Positions 18,039 to 27,133 are shown, counted from the first letter of the stretch. The stretch: 64,000 nucleotides of DNA from Porphyrobacter sp. LM 6 (GCF_001720465.1 NZ_CP017113.1:2108001-2172000); one strand, 5' to 3'. The notes: a model not told the origin generated them from the letters alone. Numbers and translations are program-made.

Positions 18039-19582
18039 GCGCCAAATTCCTTCGTCAATTCAGCCTGCAAGGCCGTGCGGTCGATCTTGCCATTGGGGTT
18101 CAATGGCATCGCCATACGCCAATGGATCATCTGCGGCTGCATGAAATTGGGCAAGTCGCGCTGGAGCCTTTTAGGTAAATCCGCGCGCGCGGCCTCGTCA
18201 TCTCCGCCGCGCACCACCAGATGCACCGCCTGGCCGAGCCGCGCGTCCGCCACGCCGAGCGCCACCGCTTCGGCCACCAGCCCCGTCGCCAGCGCGGCTT
18301 CCTCGATCTCCTGCGGGCTGATGCGGTTGCCTGCGCTCTTGATCATCGCATCGCGCCGTCCGGCGAAATAGAGCAGGCCGTCAGCCGCGCGCCGCACGCG
18401 GTCGCCCGACCACACCGCCATCCCGCCATAAGCCGAAGCGGCAGGTGCGGGCTTGAAGCGCTCCGCCGTCCGCTCCGCATCCTGCCAATAGCCCTGCGCG
18501 ACCAGCGGCCCGCAATGGACGAGCTCGCCCTCTTCGTCGTCGGCGGCAATTTCGTCGGCATCGTTGATAACGAGAATCTCTGCGAAGGGTATCGCCTTAC
18601 CCATTGAAGTCGGATGCAAATCAACCAACGCTGGATCGAGATAAGTCGAGCGGAACGCTTCCGTCAGCCCGTACATCGGGAACAGCCGCGCCTGCGGGAA
18701 CATCGACCGCAAGCTCCGCACCAGATCCACCGTCAGCGCCCCGCCGCTATTGGTGAGCCGCCGCAGCGGCGCAGCGGCCTCGGCAGGCCATTCGATCTCG
18801 GTCAATTGCACCCACAGCGGCGGCACCGCGGCCAGGGTTGTCACCGCGTGCTTCGCGCAGGCCTTGGCCACATCCTTGGGGAAGAGGAAATCAAGCGGCA
18901 CCACGCAGCCGCCCGCAAACCACGTGCTCAGAAGCTGGTTCTGCCCGTAATCGAACGACAGCGGCAGCACGGCCAAGGTCACATCGTCTTCAGCCAGCCC
19001 GAGATAATGCGCCACGCTCACCGCGCCGAGCCACATGTTGGCGTGGCTCAGCATCACCCCCTTGGGGCGCCCCGTCGAACCCGAGGTGTAGAGAATCGCC
19101 GCCAGACCAGACGGATCGGCCGCAGAAGGCCCGAGTTCGTGCGCGGCTTCGGCAGCGGCGGCCAGCGCCTCGCCTTCGCCCAGCGCCGCGCAGCCCTCAG
19201 GGAGATCGCCCGGCTCCAGCGAGGCGAGCCGCGAAGGCGTGCCGATCAGCAGCCGCGCGCCGCTATCGCCAAGGATATGCGCCACCTGCGCGCGCTTGAG
19301 CAGCGGGTTGACCGGCACGTGCACCAGCCCTGCCCGCGCTGCCGCCAGCGGCATCAGGCAGGTCAGTTCCCCCTTCGCCGCCCAGCTCGCCACCCGCGCG
19401 CCCGGCTCCGGCACCATCGCCGTCAGCCACCCGGCCAATTGCGCGACACGCTGTCTTAACTGATTGTGGTTAAGCGTGACCTCGCGCAGCACGAGCGCCG
19501 GGCGATCCCCATGCCCCGCCGCCACCGCCCGTTCGGCGAGATGGTCAAGCGGATAAGGGGTCGGATCGGGCAATTGCGGCAT
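18035..19582 (-). CDS. XrtA-associated acyl-CoA ligase (AMP-forming)
   Basis: This 515-residue protein is an ANL-superfamily adenylating enzyme (TIGR03098 type). The P-loop is LYTSGSTGRPKG, with the adenylate-binding MYGLTEAF and the C-terminal Lys in NPNGKIDRTAL. It should activate a carboxylic acid, possibly loading the acyl carrier protein encoded at 20683. ATG at 19582 is preferred over the TTG three bases upstream. The start codon lies only 19 bases from the divergent GNAT start. Confidence 0.88.
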   Translation of the reverse strand: MPQLPDPTPYPLDHLAERAVAAGHGDRPALVLREVTLNHNQLRQRVAQLAGWLTAMVPEPGARVASWAAKGELTCLMPLAAARAGLVHVPVNPLLKRAQVAHILGDSGARLLIGTPSRLASLEPGDLPEGCAALGEGEALAAAAEAAHELGPSAADPSGLAAILYTSGSTGRPKGVMLSHANMWLGAVSVAHYLGLAEDDVTLAVLPLSFDYGQNQLLSTWFAGGCVVPLDFLFPKDVAKACAKHAVTTLAAVPPLWVQLTEIEWPAEAAAPLRRLTNSGGALTVDLVRSLRSMFPQARLFPMYGLTEAFRSTYLDPALVDLHPTSMGKAIPFAEILVINDADEIAADDEEGELVHCGPLVAQGYWQDAERTAERFKPAPAASAYGGMAVWSGDRVRRAADGLLYFAGRRDAMIKSAGNRISPQEIEEAALATGLVAEAVALGVADARLGQAVHLVVRGGDDEAARADLPKRLQRDLPNFMQPQMIHWRMAMPLNPNGKIDRTALQAELTKEFGA

Positions 19583-19601
19583 CAATGGAGCAGTCTTTCA
19601 A

Positions 19602-20576
19602 GTGATCGAAGCGCGGTATCACGATAGCGTTAACGTCTTGCAAGCCCTCAAGGGTGCGCAGGGCTCGGCGCCATTCGATCGCGCCGAGTGGTACGCGCTA
19701 CTCGCCGAGACAGGTCTCACCCCGCTGATCGCGGTGGCGAGCGAAGCCGACAGCACCGCCGCGCTGGCACTAACCGAGGCCGATGGCCGGATCACGCCCT
19801 TGCGCAACTGGTACAGCTTCACCTGGCGCGAACTGGCACCGCCCGGCGCGGCGGGCGACCGTCTTCTGGCGGAAATCGCGCGGCAGTTGCGTGTCCGAGG
19901 GTGGCGGGTGACGCTCGAACCCGTGCCGGGTGAGGATGGCTCGGCAGAGCGGCTCGCACGTGCCTTCCGTGCTGCGGGCTGGCAGGTCGTGGTCGAGCCG
20001 TGCGACACCAATCATATCCTGCCGGTAAACGGACGCAGCTTCGCCGAATACTGGGACAGCCGCCCCGGTCCCTTGCGGACGACGCTGAAGCGCAAGGCAA
20101 AGAAGGTCGAAACCGAAGTGCTCACACGCTTCGATCCCGCCGTCTGGGCCGATTACGAGGCGATCTACGCCGCGAGCTGGAAACCGGCCGAGGATCAGCC
20201 CGCGATGCTCCGCGCCTTTGCCGAGGCCGAGGGCGCGGCGGGCCGCCTGCGGCTCGGCATCGCGCGTGCCGAAGGGCTGGCCGTGGCGGCGCAGTGCTGG
20301 ACCGTCGAAAGCGGGATTGCCTACATCCACAAACTCGCCCACCTTGAGAGCCACAAGCATCTTTCCGCCGGAACGACGCTGAGCGCCGCGCTGTTCGAAC
20401 AGGTGATCGACCGCGACAAGGTTGCGCTGGTCGACTTCGGCACCGGCGACCAGAGCTACAAGGCCGACTGGATGGAGGCGGTGCGGGTGCGCTACCGGAT
20501 CGACTGTCTCGACCCGGCACGCCCCCGCTCTTGGTTGCCGCTCGCCAAGTGGATGTGGCGGCGCCTGAGTGCCTGA
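19602..20576 (+). CDS. GNAT-like (BioF2/FemAB-type) acyltransferase of the XrtA module
   Basis: A 324-residue protein with a C-terminal Acetyltransf_6/FemAB-like half, recognisable from AAQCWTVESGIAYIHKLAHL and from VDFGTGDQSYKADWM near the end. Related genes sit next to the exosortase A ligase and decarboxylase genes in sphingomonads. It probably transfers an acyl or aminoacyl group made by the neighbouring module. GTG at 19602 has a GGAG site upstream; the first in-frame ATG would remove conserved sequence. Confidence 0.75.
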   Translation: MIEARYHDSVNVLQALKGAQGSAPFDRAEWYALLAETGLTPLIAVASEADSTAALALTEADGRITPLRNWYSFTWRELAPPGAAGDRLLAEIARQLRVRGWRVTLEPVPGEDGSAERLARAFRAAGWQVVVEPCDTNHILPVNGRSFAEYWDSRPGPLRTTLKRKAKKVETEVLTRFDPAVWADYEAIYAASWKPAEDQPAMLRAFAEAEGAAGRLRLGIARAEGLAVAAQCWTVESGIAYIHKLAHLESHKHLSAGTTLSAALFEQVIDRDKVALVDFGTGDQSYKADWMEAVRVRYRIDCLDPARPRSWLPLAKWMWRRLSA

Positions 20577-20682
20577 CCTGAAGCCTGGCCCCTTGCAATC
20601 GCTTGCACCTGCGCGCGCGCGTGGCTAAGCCCCGCGGCCACGGCCCCGGATGGCGGCTTTGGCAAGGACTTTGGGCAATCCG

Positions 20683-20991
20683 ATGAACAGCATTCCGAGC
20701 TTGGAGGGCGGTCTCGACGAGGCGGCTCTCGATCAGGAACTCAAGGGGTTGATTGCCGATGTTCTCGGCCTCGCGCCGGAACAGGCTGCCGCCTTCGATG
20801 CGGAATCGGGGTTGTTCGGCCACCTGCCCGAACTGGATTCGATGGCGGTCGCCGGCCTGCTTACCGAAATGGAGGACCGGCTCGGCATCGTGATCGAGGA
20901 TGACGATGTCGATGGCGAGATGCTTGAAACCTATGGCGGGCTGTTCGCCTTCGCGCGGGCCAAGCTAGACCCCCTCCAGACCTCCTCTTGA
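20683..20991 (+). CDS. acyl carrier protein of the XrtA module
   Basis: The 102-residue acidic protein has the phosphopantetheine attachment motif LDSMA with Ser53, and the following helix LLTEMEDRLGIVI typical of carrier proteins. It differs from a fatty-acid-synthesis AcpP in length and context. With the adjacent ligase, decarboxylase and hydrolase-fold genes it probably carries a special acyl group for polysaccharide decoration. ATG at 20683 is chosen; ATG at 20650 is possible. The stop overlaps the TTG start of the next gene. Confidence 0.8.
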   Translation: MNSIPSLEGGLDEAALDQELKGLIADVLGLAPEQAAAFDAESGLFGHLPELDSMAVAGLLTEMEDRLGIVIEDDDVDGEMLETYGGLFAFARAKLDPLQTSS

Positions 20992-21683
20992 CCCCGTTTC
21001 GCGTGATTTCCACGTGGAACATTCCCGCCGCTGACGGCACTCCGGCGAGCGAGGAATTGCTCGTCGCCTTCGATCGCGGACGGGCGGTGCGGGTGCTGGT
21101 GTGCCCCGCGTGGTTCGATGAAGCGAACAAGCTGCGGCGCTTCACGATCGAGGTCATGCGCCGGCTTGATCGCGCCGGAATCGACTGCTTCCTGCCCGAT
21201 CTGCCGGGGTGCAACGAAAGCCTAGCGTCGCTCGGAGAACAGACACTCGAAGGCTGGTGCAGCGCCGCCACGGCCGCCGCCAGCGTCCTCGGAGCAACGC
21301 ACGTGCTCGCGATCCGCGCCGGTGCCCTGGTCGCGCCCGCAAGCCTCCCCGGCTGGCACTATGCCCCGCTTGGCGGCCCCAAGCTGCTGCGCGGGATGCT
21401 GCGCGCCCAGACCATTGCCGCCCGCGAGGCGGGGCGCGAGGAGAGCTCCGAAAGCCTGATGGCGCGTGGCCGCAGCGAAGGGTTGGCACTCGGCGGCTGG
21501 CCGCTCGGCGCAGACCTGCTGCGCACGCTGGAAAGCGCTGAACCGGCCCTCGCCCCCGGCCAGTCAGAAATCGCCCAGTCAGCGCTCGGCGGCCCCGGCC
21601 TGTGGCTGCGCGCCGAGCCGGACGATGATGCCGCGCAGGCCGATGCTCTCGCCGCGATCATCACCGGGGGCGTCGCCGCATGA
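20988..21683 (+). CDS. XrtA-associated alpha/beta-hydrolase-fold protein 2
   Basis: This 231-residue protein corresponds to the exosortase A system-associated hydrolase 2 group (TIGR03101), somewhat shorter than I expect for that family. The region where hydrolases have a Gly-x-Ser-x-Gly elbow reads LAIRAGAL, with Arg110 in the nucleophile position. It may therefore be non-hydrolytic or use other chemistry. It starts with TTG at 20988, inside the stop of the ACP gene, and overlaps the next gene in ATGA. A parS-like palindrome lies within its first codons. Confidence 0.75.
   Translation: MTPFRVISTWNIPAADGTPASEELLVAFDRGRAVRVLVCPAWFDEANKLRRFTIEVMRRLDRAGIDCFLPDLPGCNESLASLGEQTLEGWCSAATAAASVLGATHVLAIRAGALVAPASLPGWHYAPLGGPKLLRGMLRAQTIAAREAGREESSESLMARGRSEGLALGGWPLGADLLRTLESAEPALAPGQSEIAQSALGGPGLWLRAEPDDDAAQADALAAIITGGVAA
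21006..21021. other. parS-like centromere site, imperfect
   Basis: ATTTCCACGTGGAACA matches the perfect palindrome found at 34816 in 14 of 16 positions. The 12-base core TTCCACGTGGAA is perfectly symmetrical. It resembles ParB-binding parS sites (consensus close to TGTTTCACGTGAAACA). It lies inside a coding sequence, which is normal for parS. Confidence 0.45.
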
Positions 21684-22462
21684 CCCGCCTGTCGCTCACC
21701 TTCGGCTGCGGCAGCCTGACGCTCGCCGGCACGCTCGACACCGCGCCGGGCCGCGCAGGGCTGCTCATCGTCAGCGGCGGCAACGAGATCCGCAGCGGCG
21801 CCTTTGGCGGGCAGGCCGAGATGGCCGCGCGCATCGCCCGCGCGGGCTATCCGGTGTTCCGCTTCGACCGCCGCGGGATCGGCGACAGCGAGGGCGAGAA
21901 CCGCGGCTTCCGCCATGCGGCCAAGGATATCGCCGCCGCGCTCGATGCGTTCCGCGCCATGGCCCCGCAGATCAGCCGCGTGGTCGTCTTTGGCAATTGC
22001 GATGCGGCTTCGGCGCTGATGCTGGCGGGCGGCGCGGGCTGCGACGGGCTGGTGCTGTCGAACCCGTGGACGATCGAGCAAGACGATAGCGGAGCGGCAA
22101 GCGACACCCCGGCCGCGATCCGCGCGCGCTATGCCGAAAAACTCGCCAATCCGCGCGAAGTAGGGCGCTTGCTGCGCGGCGGCGTGGACTTGGGCAAGCT
22201 GGCGCGCGGGCTGATCGGCGCGCTGCGCCCTGCCCCGCCACCCTCTACGCTGGCGCAGGAGATGCAGGCGGGCCTCGCCGGTTACGGCGGGCGGGTCGCA
22301 ATCTTGCTCGCAGCTGCCGATCGCACCGCGCAGGTGTTCGAAGCCGCATGGGACAAGTCCGATCCGCGCCTCCATCGCTGCCCGGGCGCAGGCCATGCCT
22401 ATGTCGAGCCGCAGCACCGCGACTGGCTGGAAGCGCAGTTATTGGCCGCCTTGCGAGCCTAG
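21680..22462 (+). CDS. XrtA-associated alpha/beta-hydrolase 1
   Basis: A 260-residue alpha/beta-hydrolase-fold protein of the exosortase A hydrolase 1 group (TIGR03100). The oxyanion/strand segment FRFDRRGIGDSEG is clear. The nucleophile elbow reads FGNCDAASA, so Cys107 replaces the usual Ser. The likely Asp and His are in AAADRT and GAGHAY. It may act as a thioesterase or acyl transferase on the product carried by the neighbouring ACP. Its TAG stop interlocks with the stop of the convergent RNA methyltransferase gene (CTAG). Confidence 0.82.
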   Translation: MTRLSLTFGCGSLTLAGTLDTAPGRAGLLIVSGGNEIRSGAFGGQAEMAARIARAGYPVFRFDRRGIGDSEGENRGFRHAAKDIAAALDAFRAMAPQISRVVVFGNCDAASALMLAGGAGCDGLVLSNPWTIEQDDSGAASDTPAAIRARYAEKLANPREVGRLLRGGVDLGKLARGLIGALRPAPPPSTLAQEMQAGLAGYGGRVAILLAAADRTAQVFEAAWDKSDPRLHRCPGAGHAYVEPQHRDWLEAQLLAALRA

Positions 22463-23655
22463 CGCTCGAACAGGCTTACCAGCTCGACATGCGTCGACCA
22501 GCGGAACTGGCCGACCGGGCGTAGCTTGGTCAGCCGGAAGCCCGCCGCCGCCAGCGTCGCCGCATCGCGCGCCCAGCTTGACGGGTTACAGCTGACATAG
22601 ACCACGCGGGACAGCGTGCTCCCCGCAATCTCGGCCACCTGCGCACGCGCACCGGCGCGCGGCGGATCGAGCAGCACGGCATCGAAGCGGTTCAGTTCCT
22701 CAGGCTGGAGCGGCGAGCGGAACAGATCGCGGTGGAGCGCCAGAACGGTTCCTCCCGCCCTTGCTCCAGCGATCTTGCAGGCGAGATGCGCGGCACGCTC
22801 GGCCTCGACCGCAAGCACCTTGCGATCCTGCCGCAGCGCAAAGGCGAAGGTACCGAGGCCCGCGAACAGATCCGCCACAACCTTAGTGCCTTCGAGCCAA
22901 GCGGCGGCATCGGCAGCCATCACCGCCTCGGCATCGTGCGTGGCTTGCAGGAACGCGCCCGGCGGCAGGCCGACCGGCACGCCCGCGAGAGTGACCGTCA
23001 CCGGCTCGGGCTCCCACAGGGTCTCGGGGCCATAGCCCTGATCGATGGTCAGCCGCGCCAGCCCCTGGTCACGCGCGAGATCGAGCGCCGCCTCGGTCGG
23101 GCCGAGCCCGTCGAGCGGGAAGTGGACGAGGTTCGCCTCCACCCCCTGATCGGCAAGCGTCAGATCGATCCCGACCATGCCCTTTGGCCCATGCGCGCCA
23201 ACGAAGCGCCGCAGCGGGGCGATCAACGCCGTGATAGCGGGATGAAGCACCGGACATTCGGCGAGATCGACAATGCGGTGCGATCCGCCCTCGCGATAGC
23301 CGAGCACTGCGCCCTTGGCCGTCCGCAACCCGTGAAGGCCCGCCCGGCGGCGGGTGGCGGGGGGCGAAAGGTGGGTTTCGAGCAGGCTCTCGGGCTCAAG
23401 CCCCTGCCCGCGCGCGGCGAACAGCACGCGGTCGCGCACGAATTCGGCCAGCACGCTATCGTCGGCGTGCTGCAACAGACAGCCGCCGCAGGTGCCGAAA
23501 TGGCGGCAGGCGGGCGCGATGTGGTGCGGGCCGGAAACAACCGCGCCGCCCTCGTCCACGCTGTCACCGGGAACAGCGCCCGAGACATGGCGGCCGGATG
23601 CGGTAACGCCGTCGCCCTTGGCGGCGAGGCGGATGATGGGGTCTGTAAGGGTCAC
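22459..23655 (-). CDS. TrmA/RlmD-family RNA m5U methyltransferase
   Basis: The 398-residue protein has the 4Fe-4S cysteines of RlmD-like enzymes (CRHFGTCGGC plus a later Cys in AECPVLHP). The SAM site is FAGLGTFAF, and the catalytic motifs are DPPRAG and VYVSCNPSSWARD with the nucleophilic Cys. It probably forms 5-methyluridine in rRNA or tRNA; I cannot tell which site. GTG at 23655 overlaps the stop of the upstream NAD(P)HX-repair gene in GTGA, which fixes the start. Confidence 0.88.
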   Translation of the reverse strand: MTLTDPIIRLAAKGDGVTASGRHVSGAVPGDSVDEGGAVVSGPHHIAPACRHFGTCGGCLLQHADDSVLAEFVRDRVLFAARGQGLEPESLLETHLSPPATRRRAGLHGLRTAKGAVLGYREGGSHRIVDLAECPVLHPAITALIAPLRRFVGAHGPKGMVGIDLTLADQGVEANLVHFPLDGLGPTEAALDLARDQGLARLTIDQGYGPETLWEPEPVTVTLAGVPVGLPPGAFLQATHDAEAVMAADAAAWLEGTKVVADLFAGLGTFAFALRQDRKVLAVEAERAAHLACKIAGARAGGTVLALHRDLFRSPLQPEELNRFDAVLLDPPRAGARAQVAEIAGSTLSRVVYVSCNPSSWARDAATLAAAGFRLTKLRPVGQFRWSTHVELVSLFER

Positions 23656-25040
23656 AATGCGGCCGCTAGCGCCTCTGCTACCCGTTCGGCAAGCAGCGTC
23701 GTGGTAAAGGCGGGGCCAGCCCGCCGCGCCGCCTCGCCGTGGAGCCATACGGCCTCGCAGGCGGCGGTGAAGGGATCGGCGCCGCCCGCCATCCGGCTCG
23801 CGGCAATGCCTGCCAGCACATCGCCCGTGCCCGCAACCGAGAGCCAGCTTGACGCAGGCGGCGCAAGCGCGAGCCTGCCATCGGGTGCGGCGACACAGGT
23901 GTCCGCCCCCTTGGCGAGCACCACCATTCCGCTGACCTTGGCGAGCGCCAGCGCGCGGGCCTGACGTCCTTCGGCCACCACGCCGAAGGTGCGGCACAGC
24001 GTTTCCAGCTCCCCGTCATGCGGAGTGGCGAGCATCGGCACGCCGGGCGCAAGCATGTTCGGCGCGAGCAGCATCAAGGCGTCGGCATCCAGCACCAAGG
24101 CATGCGCATGGCGCACAGCATCGCCGAGCAGCGCCTTGGCCGCTCCGTCGCGCCCCAGTCCCGGCCCGACCAGCACGGCGGCGATCCGCGCATCTTGCAA
24201 TGCCTCTGCGAGCGGCGAAGTCTCGGTCACGATATCGGCCGGGGTGCGCGGATCGGCGAGGCGGGCGAAGATCTTGACGTAGCCCGCCCCTGCCCGCTGC
24301 GCCGCGTTGGCCGAGAGCAGGCCCGCCCCCGGCATCGCGCCGCCGACAATGCCGAGCAGCCCGCGGCGGTACTTGTGACTATCCGCAAGCGGCGCGGCGA
24401 TTGTCGGACGCCCGATGAGCTGCGCCGCGCCTTCGACCGGGGCAATCCCGATCGGCACGAGCCGCATCTGCCCCATCAGCGCGCGGCCTGGCAGGCGCCA
24501 ATGCGCGAACTTCCACGCGCCCAGCGCCAGTGTGAGATCGAACGTCGGGAGCCGCTCGTTGAGCACCGCGCCGCTATCGCTCGCAATCCCCGAAGGCACG
24601 TCGACCGCCACACGATACCGGTGCCGCGCGGCAAGATCGCGCAGCAGCAGCGCGTGCTCGGCCACCAACGGGCGGGCGAGTCCCGATCCGAACAGGCAAT
24701 CGACGAAGACATCACCCTCGGCGCTGGCCGAGGTGGCAACCGGCCCATCCCAGCGCCGCTTGGCTTCCTTCGCGGCATCGGTCTTGGGGGCGAGCGGAGC
24801 GATGACCGTGACGGCATTCCCCGCCTCGCGCAGCCGCCGGGCGATGACATAGCCATCCCCGCCATTGTTGCCCGGGCCGCACAGCACGGTGACCGACCGC
24901 CCCGCCGCCACGCGCCGGATCCACTCCGCCGCACCGCTTGCGGCGATCTCCATCAGTTCGGAAACGCTCGTCCCCGCATCGAACAGCGCCTGTTCGGCAG
25001 CGCGCATCTGCGCGGCGGTGAGGATCTGCGCGTCAGCCAC
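23652..25040 (-). CDS. nnr: bifunctional NAD(P)HX epimerase/dehydratase
   Basis: A 462-residue repair enzyme. The N-terminal YjeF domain epimerises hydrated NAD(P)H, with the binding loop LCGPGNNGGDGY. The C-terminal carbohydrate-kinase-like domain dehydrates the S-epimer in an ATP/ADP-dependent way, with LVGPGLGRDG, LATPHDGELE and the anion-hole motif VAGTGDVLAG. The order and length are typical of bacterial Nnr. GTG at 25040 overlaps the lipoprotein gene by 8 bases. It belongs to the ilvD-led part of the minus-strand run. Confidence 0.92.
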   Translation of the reverse strand: MADAQILTAAQMRAAEQALFDAGTSVSELMEIAASGAAEWIRRVAAGRSVTVLCGPGNNGGDGYVIARRLREAGNAVTVIAPLAPKTDAAKEAKRRWDGPVATSASAEGDVFVDCLFGSGLARPLVAEHALLLRDLAARHRYRVAVDVPSGIASDSGAVLNERLPTFDLTLALGAWKFAHWRLPGRALMGQMRLVPIGIAPVEGAAQLIGRPTIAAPLADSHKYRRGLLGIVGGAMPGAGLLSANAAQRAGAGYVKIFARLADPRTPADIVTETSPLAEALQDARIAAVLVGPGLGRDGAAKALLGDAVRHAHALVLDADALMLLAPNMLAPGVPMLATPHDGELETLCRTFGVVAEGRQARALALAKVSGMVVLAKGADTCVAAPDGRLALAPPASSWLSVAGTGDVLAGIAASRMAGGADPFTAACEAVWLHGEAARRAGPAFTTTLLAERVAEALAAAL

Positions 25041-25389
25041 CGGACTTCGGCGCCACGAGGTCTTGCGAGAGGATATAGGTATCGCCACCCACCTCGACGA
25101 TCAGCGTCGCCTCGCCTTCCTCGACGCGCGCCTGCTCGGCCCCGTCTGCCGTTTCGAGCCAGCGTTCGTCACCCGTGGCGCGCAGGCGATGGAATGATCC
25201 GTCGGGGTTCCACAGCACGATCAGGCGCTCGTTCCCCGACTGCGACACCTCGACGGTGCAATCCCCGCCGAACAGGCCCTGCCCGGCGAGCCGGCAATCG
25301 ACAGGGTCGCCCGGCGGCGGCGGGCTTTCACCCCCGCACGCCGCGAGCAGTCCGAGGAGCGCGAGCGGACTAGATATCCGCAAACACAT
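25033..25389 (-). CDS. small predicted lipoprotein, function unknown
   Basis: The 118-residue protein has a short N-terminal hydrophobic stretch with lipobox LLAAC (Cys near residue 18), a Pro-rich spacer, and a compact C-terminal domain with two further Cys residues (about 32 and 44) that could form a disulfide. I recognise no family. It overlaps the 3' end of ilvD by 20 bases and the start of nnr by 8 bases, so it is almost certainly translated in that operon. Confidence 0.6.
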   Translation of the reverse strand: MCLRISSPLALLGLLAACGGESPPPPGDPVDCRLAGQGLFGGDCTVEVSQSGNERLIVLWNPDGSFHRLRATGDERWLETADGAEQARVEEGEATLIVEVGGDTYILSQDLVAPKSGG

Positions 25390-27091
25390 GGGTCTCCGCC
25401 TTCGCGCCCGGATGGGTGAGCGCCCCGTAGCGCGCCTTGCCGACAACCTGCTGGTACCGCCACAGCGCGCCCGACTGGTAGTCGTTCGTGCGCGGCTGCC
25501 ACTTGGCCCGGCGTTCGGCGAGCACATCTTCGGCGACTTCGAGATCGATCGTGCCGGCGGTCGCGTCGATGGAAATGATGTCCCCATCCTCGACCAGCGC
25601 GATCGGTCCGCAATCGGCGGCTTCGGGGCCGACATGGCCGATGCAGAAACCGCGCGTCGCTCCCGAGAAGCGCCCGTCGGTGATCAGCGCGACCTTCTCG
25701 CCCATGCCCTGCCCGTAGAGCGCGGCGGTGGTGGAGAGCATCTCGCGCATGCCGGGTCCGCCCTTGGGCCCTTCGTAGCGGATCACGATCACGCAGCCAT
25801 CGGCAATGTCGCGGCTTTCGACCGCGGCGAAGGCATTTTCCTCGCAATCGAACACCCGCGCGGGGCCCGAGAACTGGAGCCGCGCCATCCCGGCCACCTT
25901 CACGATCGCACCATCAGGCGCAAGCGAGCCCTTGAGGCCGACCACGCCGCCGGTGGGGGTGATCGGGGACTTCACGTCGTAGAACACCTTCTGGTCGGGG
26001 TTCCAGGTGATCTCTTCGAGGTTTTCGCCGATGGTCTTGCCGGTCACGGTGATCGGGTTCGGGTCGATGAACCCGCCATCGAGCAGGGTCTTCATTGCCA
26101 TGTAGACCCCGCCGGCCTCGTGCATATCCTTGGCGACATACTTGCCGCCAGGCTTCAAGTCCGCGATGTAAGGCGTTGATTTGAAAACTTCGGCCACGTC
26201 GAACAGATCGAACTCGATCCCCGCCTCACTGGCCATCGCGGGCAGGTGCAGCGCCGCGTTGGTCGAACCGCCGGTGGCCGCAACCACGCGGGCGGCGTTC
26301 ATGAACGCCTCGCGGGTGCAGATATCGCGCGGGCGCAGGTTGCGGGCGACGAGCTCCATCACCTGCTTGCCCGCCGCCACCGCGATATCGTCGCGCGAGC
26401 GGTAGGGCGCAGGCGCCATGTTGCTGTTGGGCAAGGACAGGCCGATCGCCTCGCCCACGCAGGCCATCGTGTTGGCGGTGAACTGCCCGCCGCACGCGCC
26501 GTGGCCGGGACAGGCAACCTTTTCGAGCGCGATCAGCTCGGTCAGCGAGCAATTGCCGGCGGCGAACTGGCCGACCGCTTCGAACACATCGACCACGGTT
26601 ACATCATTGCCGCGGTGGGTTCCGGGCAGGATCGATCCGCCATAGACGAAGATCGAGGGCACGTTCAGCCGCAGCATCGCCATCATCATGCCCGGCAGGC
26701 TCTTGTCGCAGCCCGCAAAGCCGACCAGCGCATCATAGCAGTGCCCGCGCACCGAAATCTCGACCGAATCCGCGATCACCTCGCGGCTGATGAGCGAGGA
26801 CTTCATGCCCTGGTGGCCCATCGCGATGCCATCGGTCACGGTGATGGTGTTGAACCGGCGCGGGGTGCCACCGCCCGCAATCACGCCCTCGCGGCAGATA
26901 TCGGCCTGCGCGTTCAAGGTGGTGTTGCACGGCGCCGAATCGTTCCCTGCGCTGACCACGCCCACAAACGGGCGCGCGATCTCTTCTTCGGTCATGCCCA
27001 TCGCGTAGTAGTAGGAACGGTGCGGGGCGCGCTCCGGGCCGACCGAAACGTGGCGGCTGGGGAGCTTCGACTTGTCGAAACGCTGGGACAT
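25370..27091 (-). CDS. ilvD: dihydroxy-acid dehydratase
   Basis: IlvD dehydrates 2,3-dihydroxy acids in valine and isoleucine synthesis. The 573-residue protein has the iron-sulfur ligand motifs [11 protein letters not shown] and [10 protein letters not shown], and [11 protein letters not shown] near the C-terminus. Length is normal. An AGGAAA ribosome-binding site precedes the ATG at 27091. Just upstream, a small hairpin (27107-27127, with arms CGTTT/AAACG extended by GGG/CCC across one mismatch) separates it from the amidohydrolase stop. It has no T-run and could be a weak regulatory or stability element. Confidence 0.96.
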   Translation of the reverse strand: MSQRFDKSKLPSRHVSVGPERAPHRSYYYAMGMTEEEIARPFVGVVSAGNDSAPCNTTLNAQADICREGVIAGGGTPRRFNTITVTDGIAMGHQGMKSSLISREVIADSVEISVRGHCYDALVGFAGCDKSLPGMMMAMLRLNVPSIFVYGGSILPGTHRGNDVTVVDVFEAVGQFAAGNCSLTELIALEKVACPGHGACGGQFTANTMACVGEAIGLSLPNSNMAPAPYRSRDDIAVAAGKQVMELVARNLRPRDICTREAFMNAARVVAATGGSTNAALHLPAMASEAGIEFDLFDVAEVFKSTPYIADLKPGGKYVAKDMHEAGGVYMAMKTLLDGGFIDPNPITVTGKTIGENLEEITWNPDQKVFYDVKSPITPTGGVVGLKGSLAPDGAIVKVAGMARLQFSGPARVFDCEENAFAAVESRDIADGCVIVIRYEGPKGGPGMREMLSTTAALYGQGMGEKVALITDGRFSGATRGFCIGHVGPEAADCGPIALVEDGDIISIDATAGTIDLEVAEDVLAERRAKWQPRTNDYQSGALWRYQQVVGKARYGALTHPGAKAETHVFADI

Positions 27092-27133
27092 AAGATTTCC
27101 TGTTTAGGGCCGTTTATGAAACGTCCCCTGCCT

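Noticed and set aside
27107..27127. Hairpin before ilvD as an attenuator or terminator.
   Set aside because: The stem is short with a mismatch, there is no T-run and no leader peptide with branched-chain amino-acid codons.
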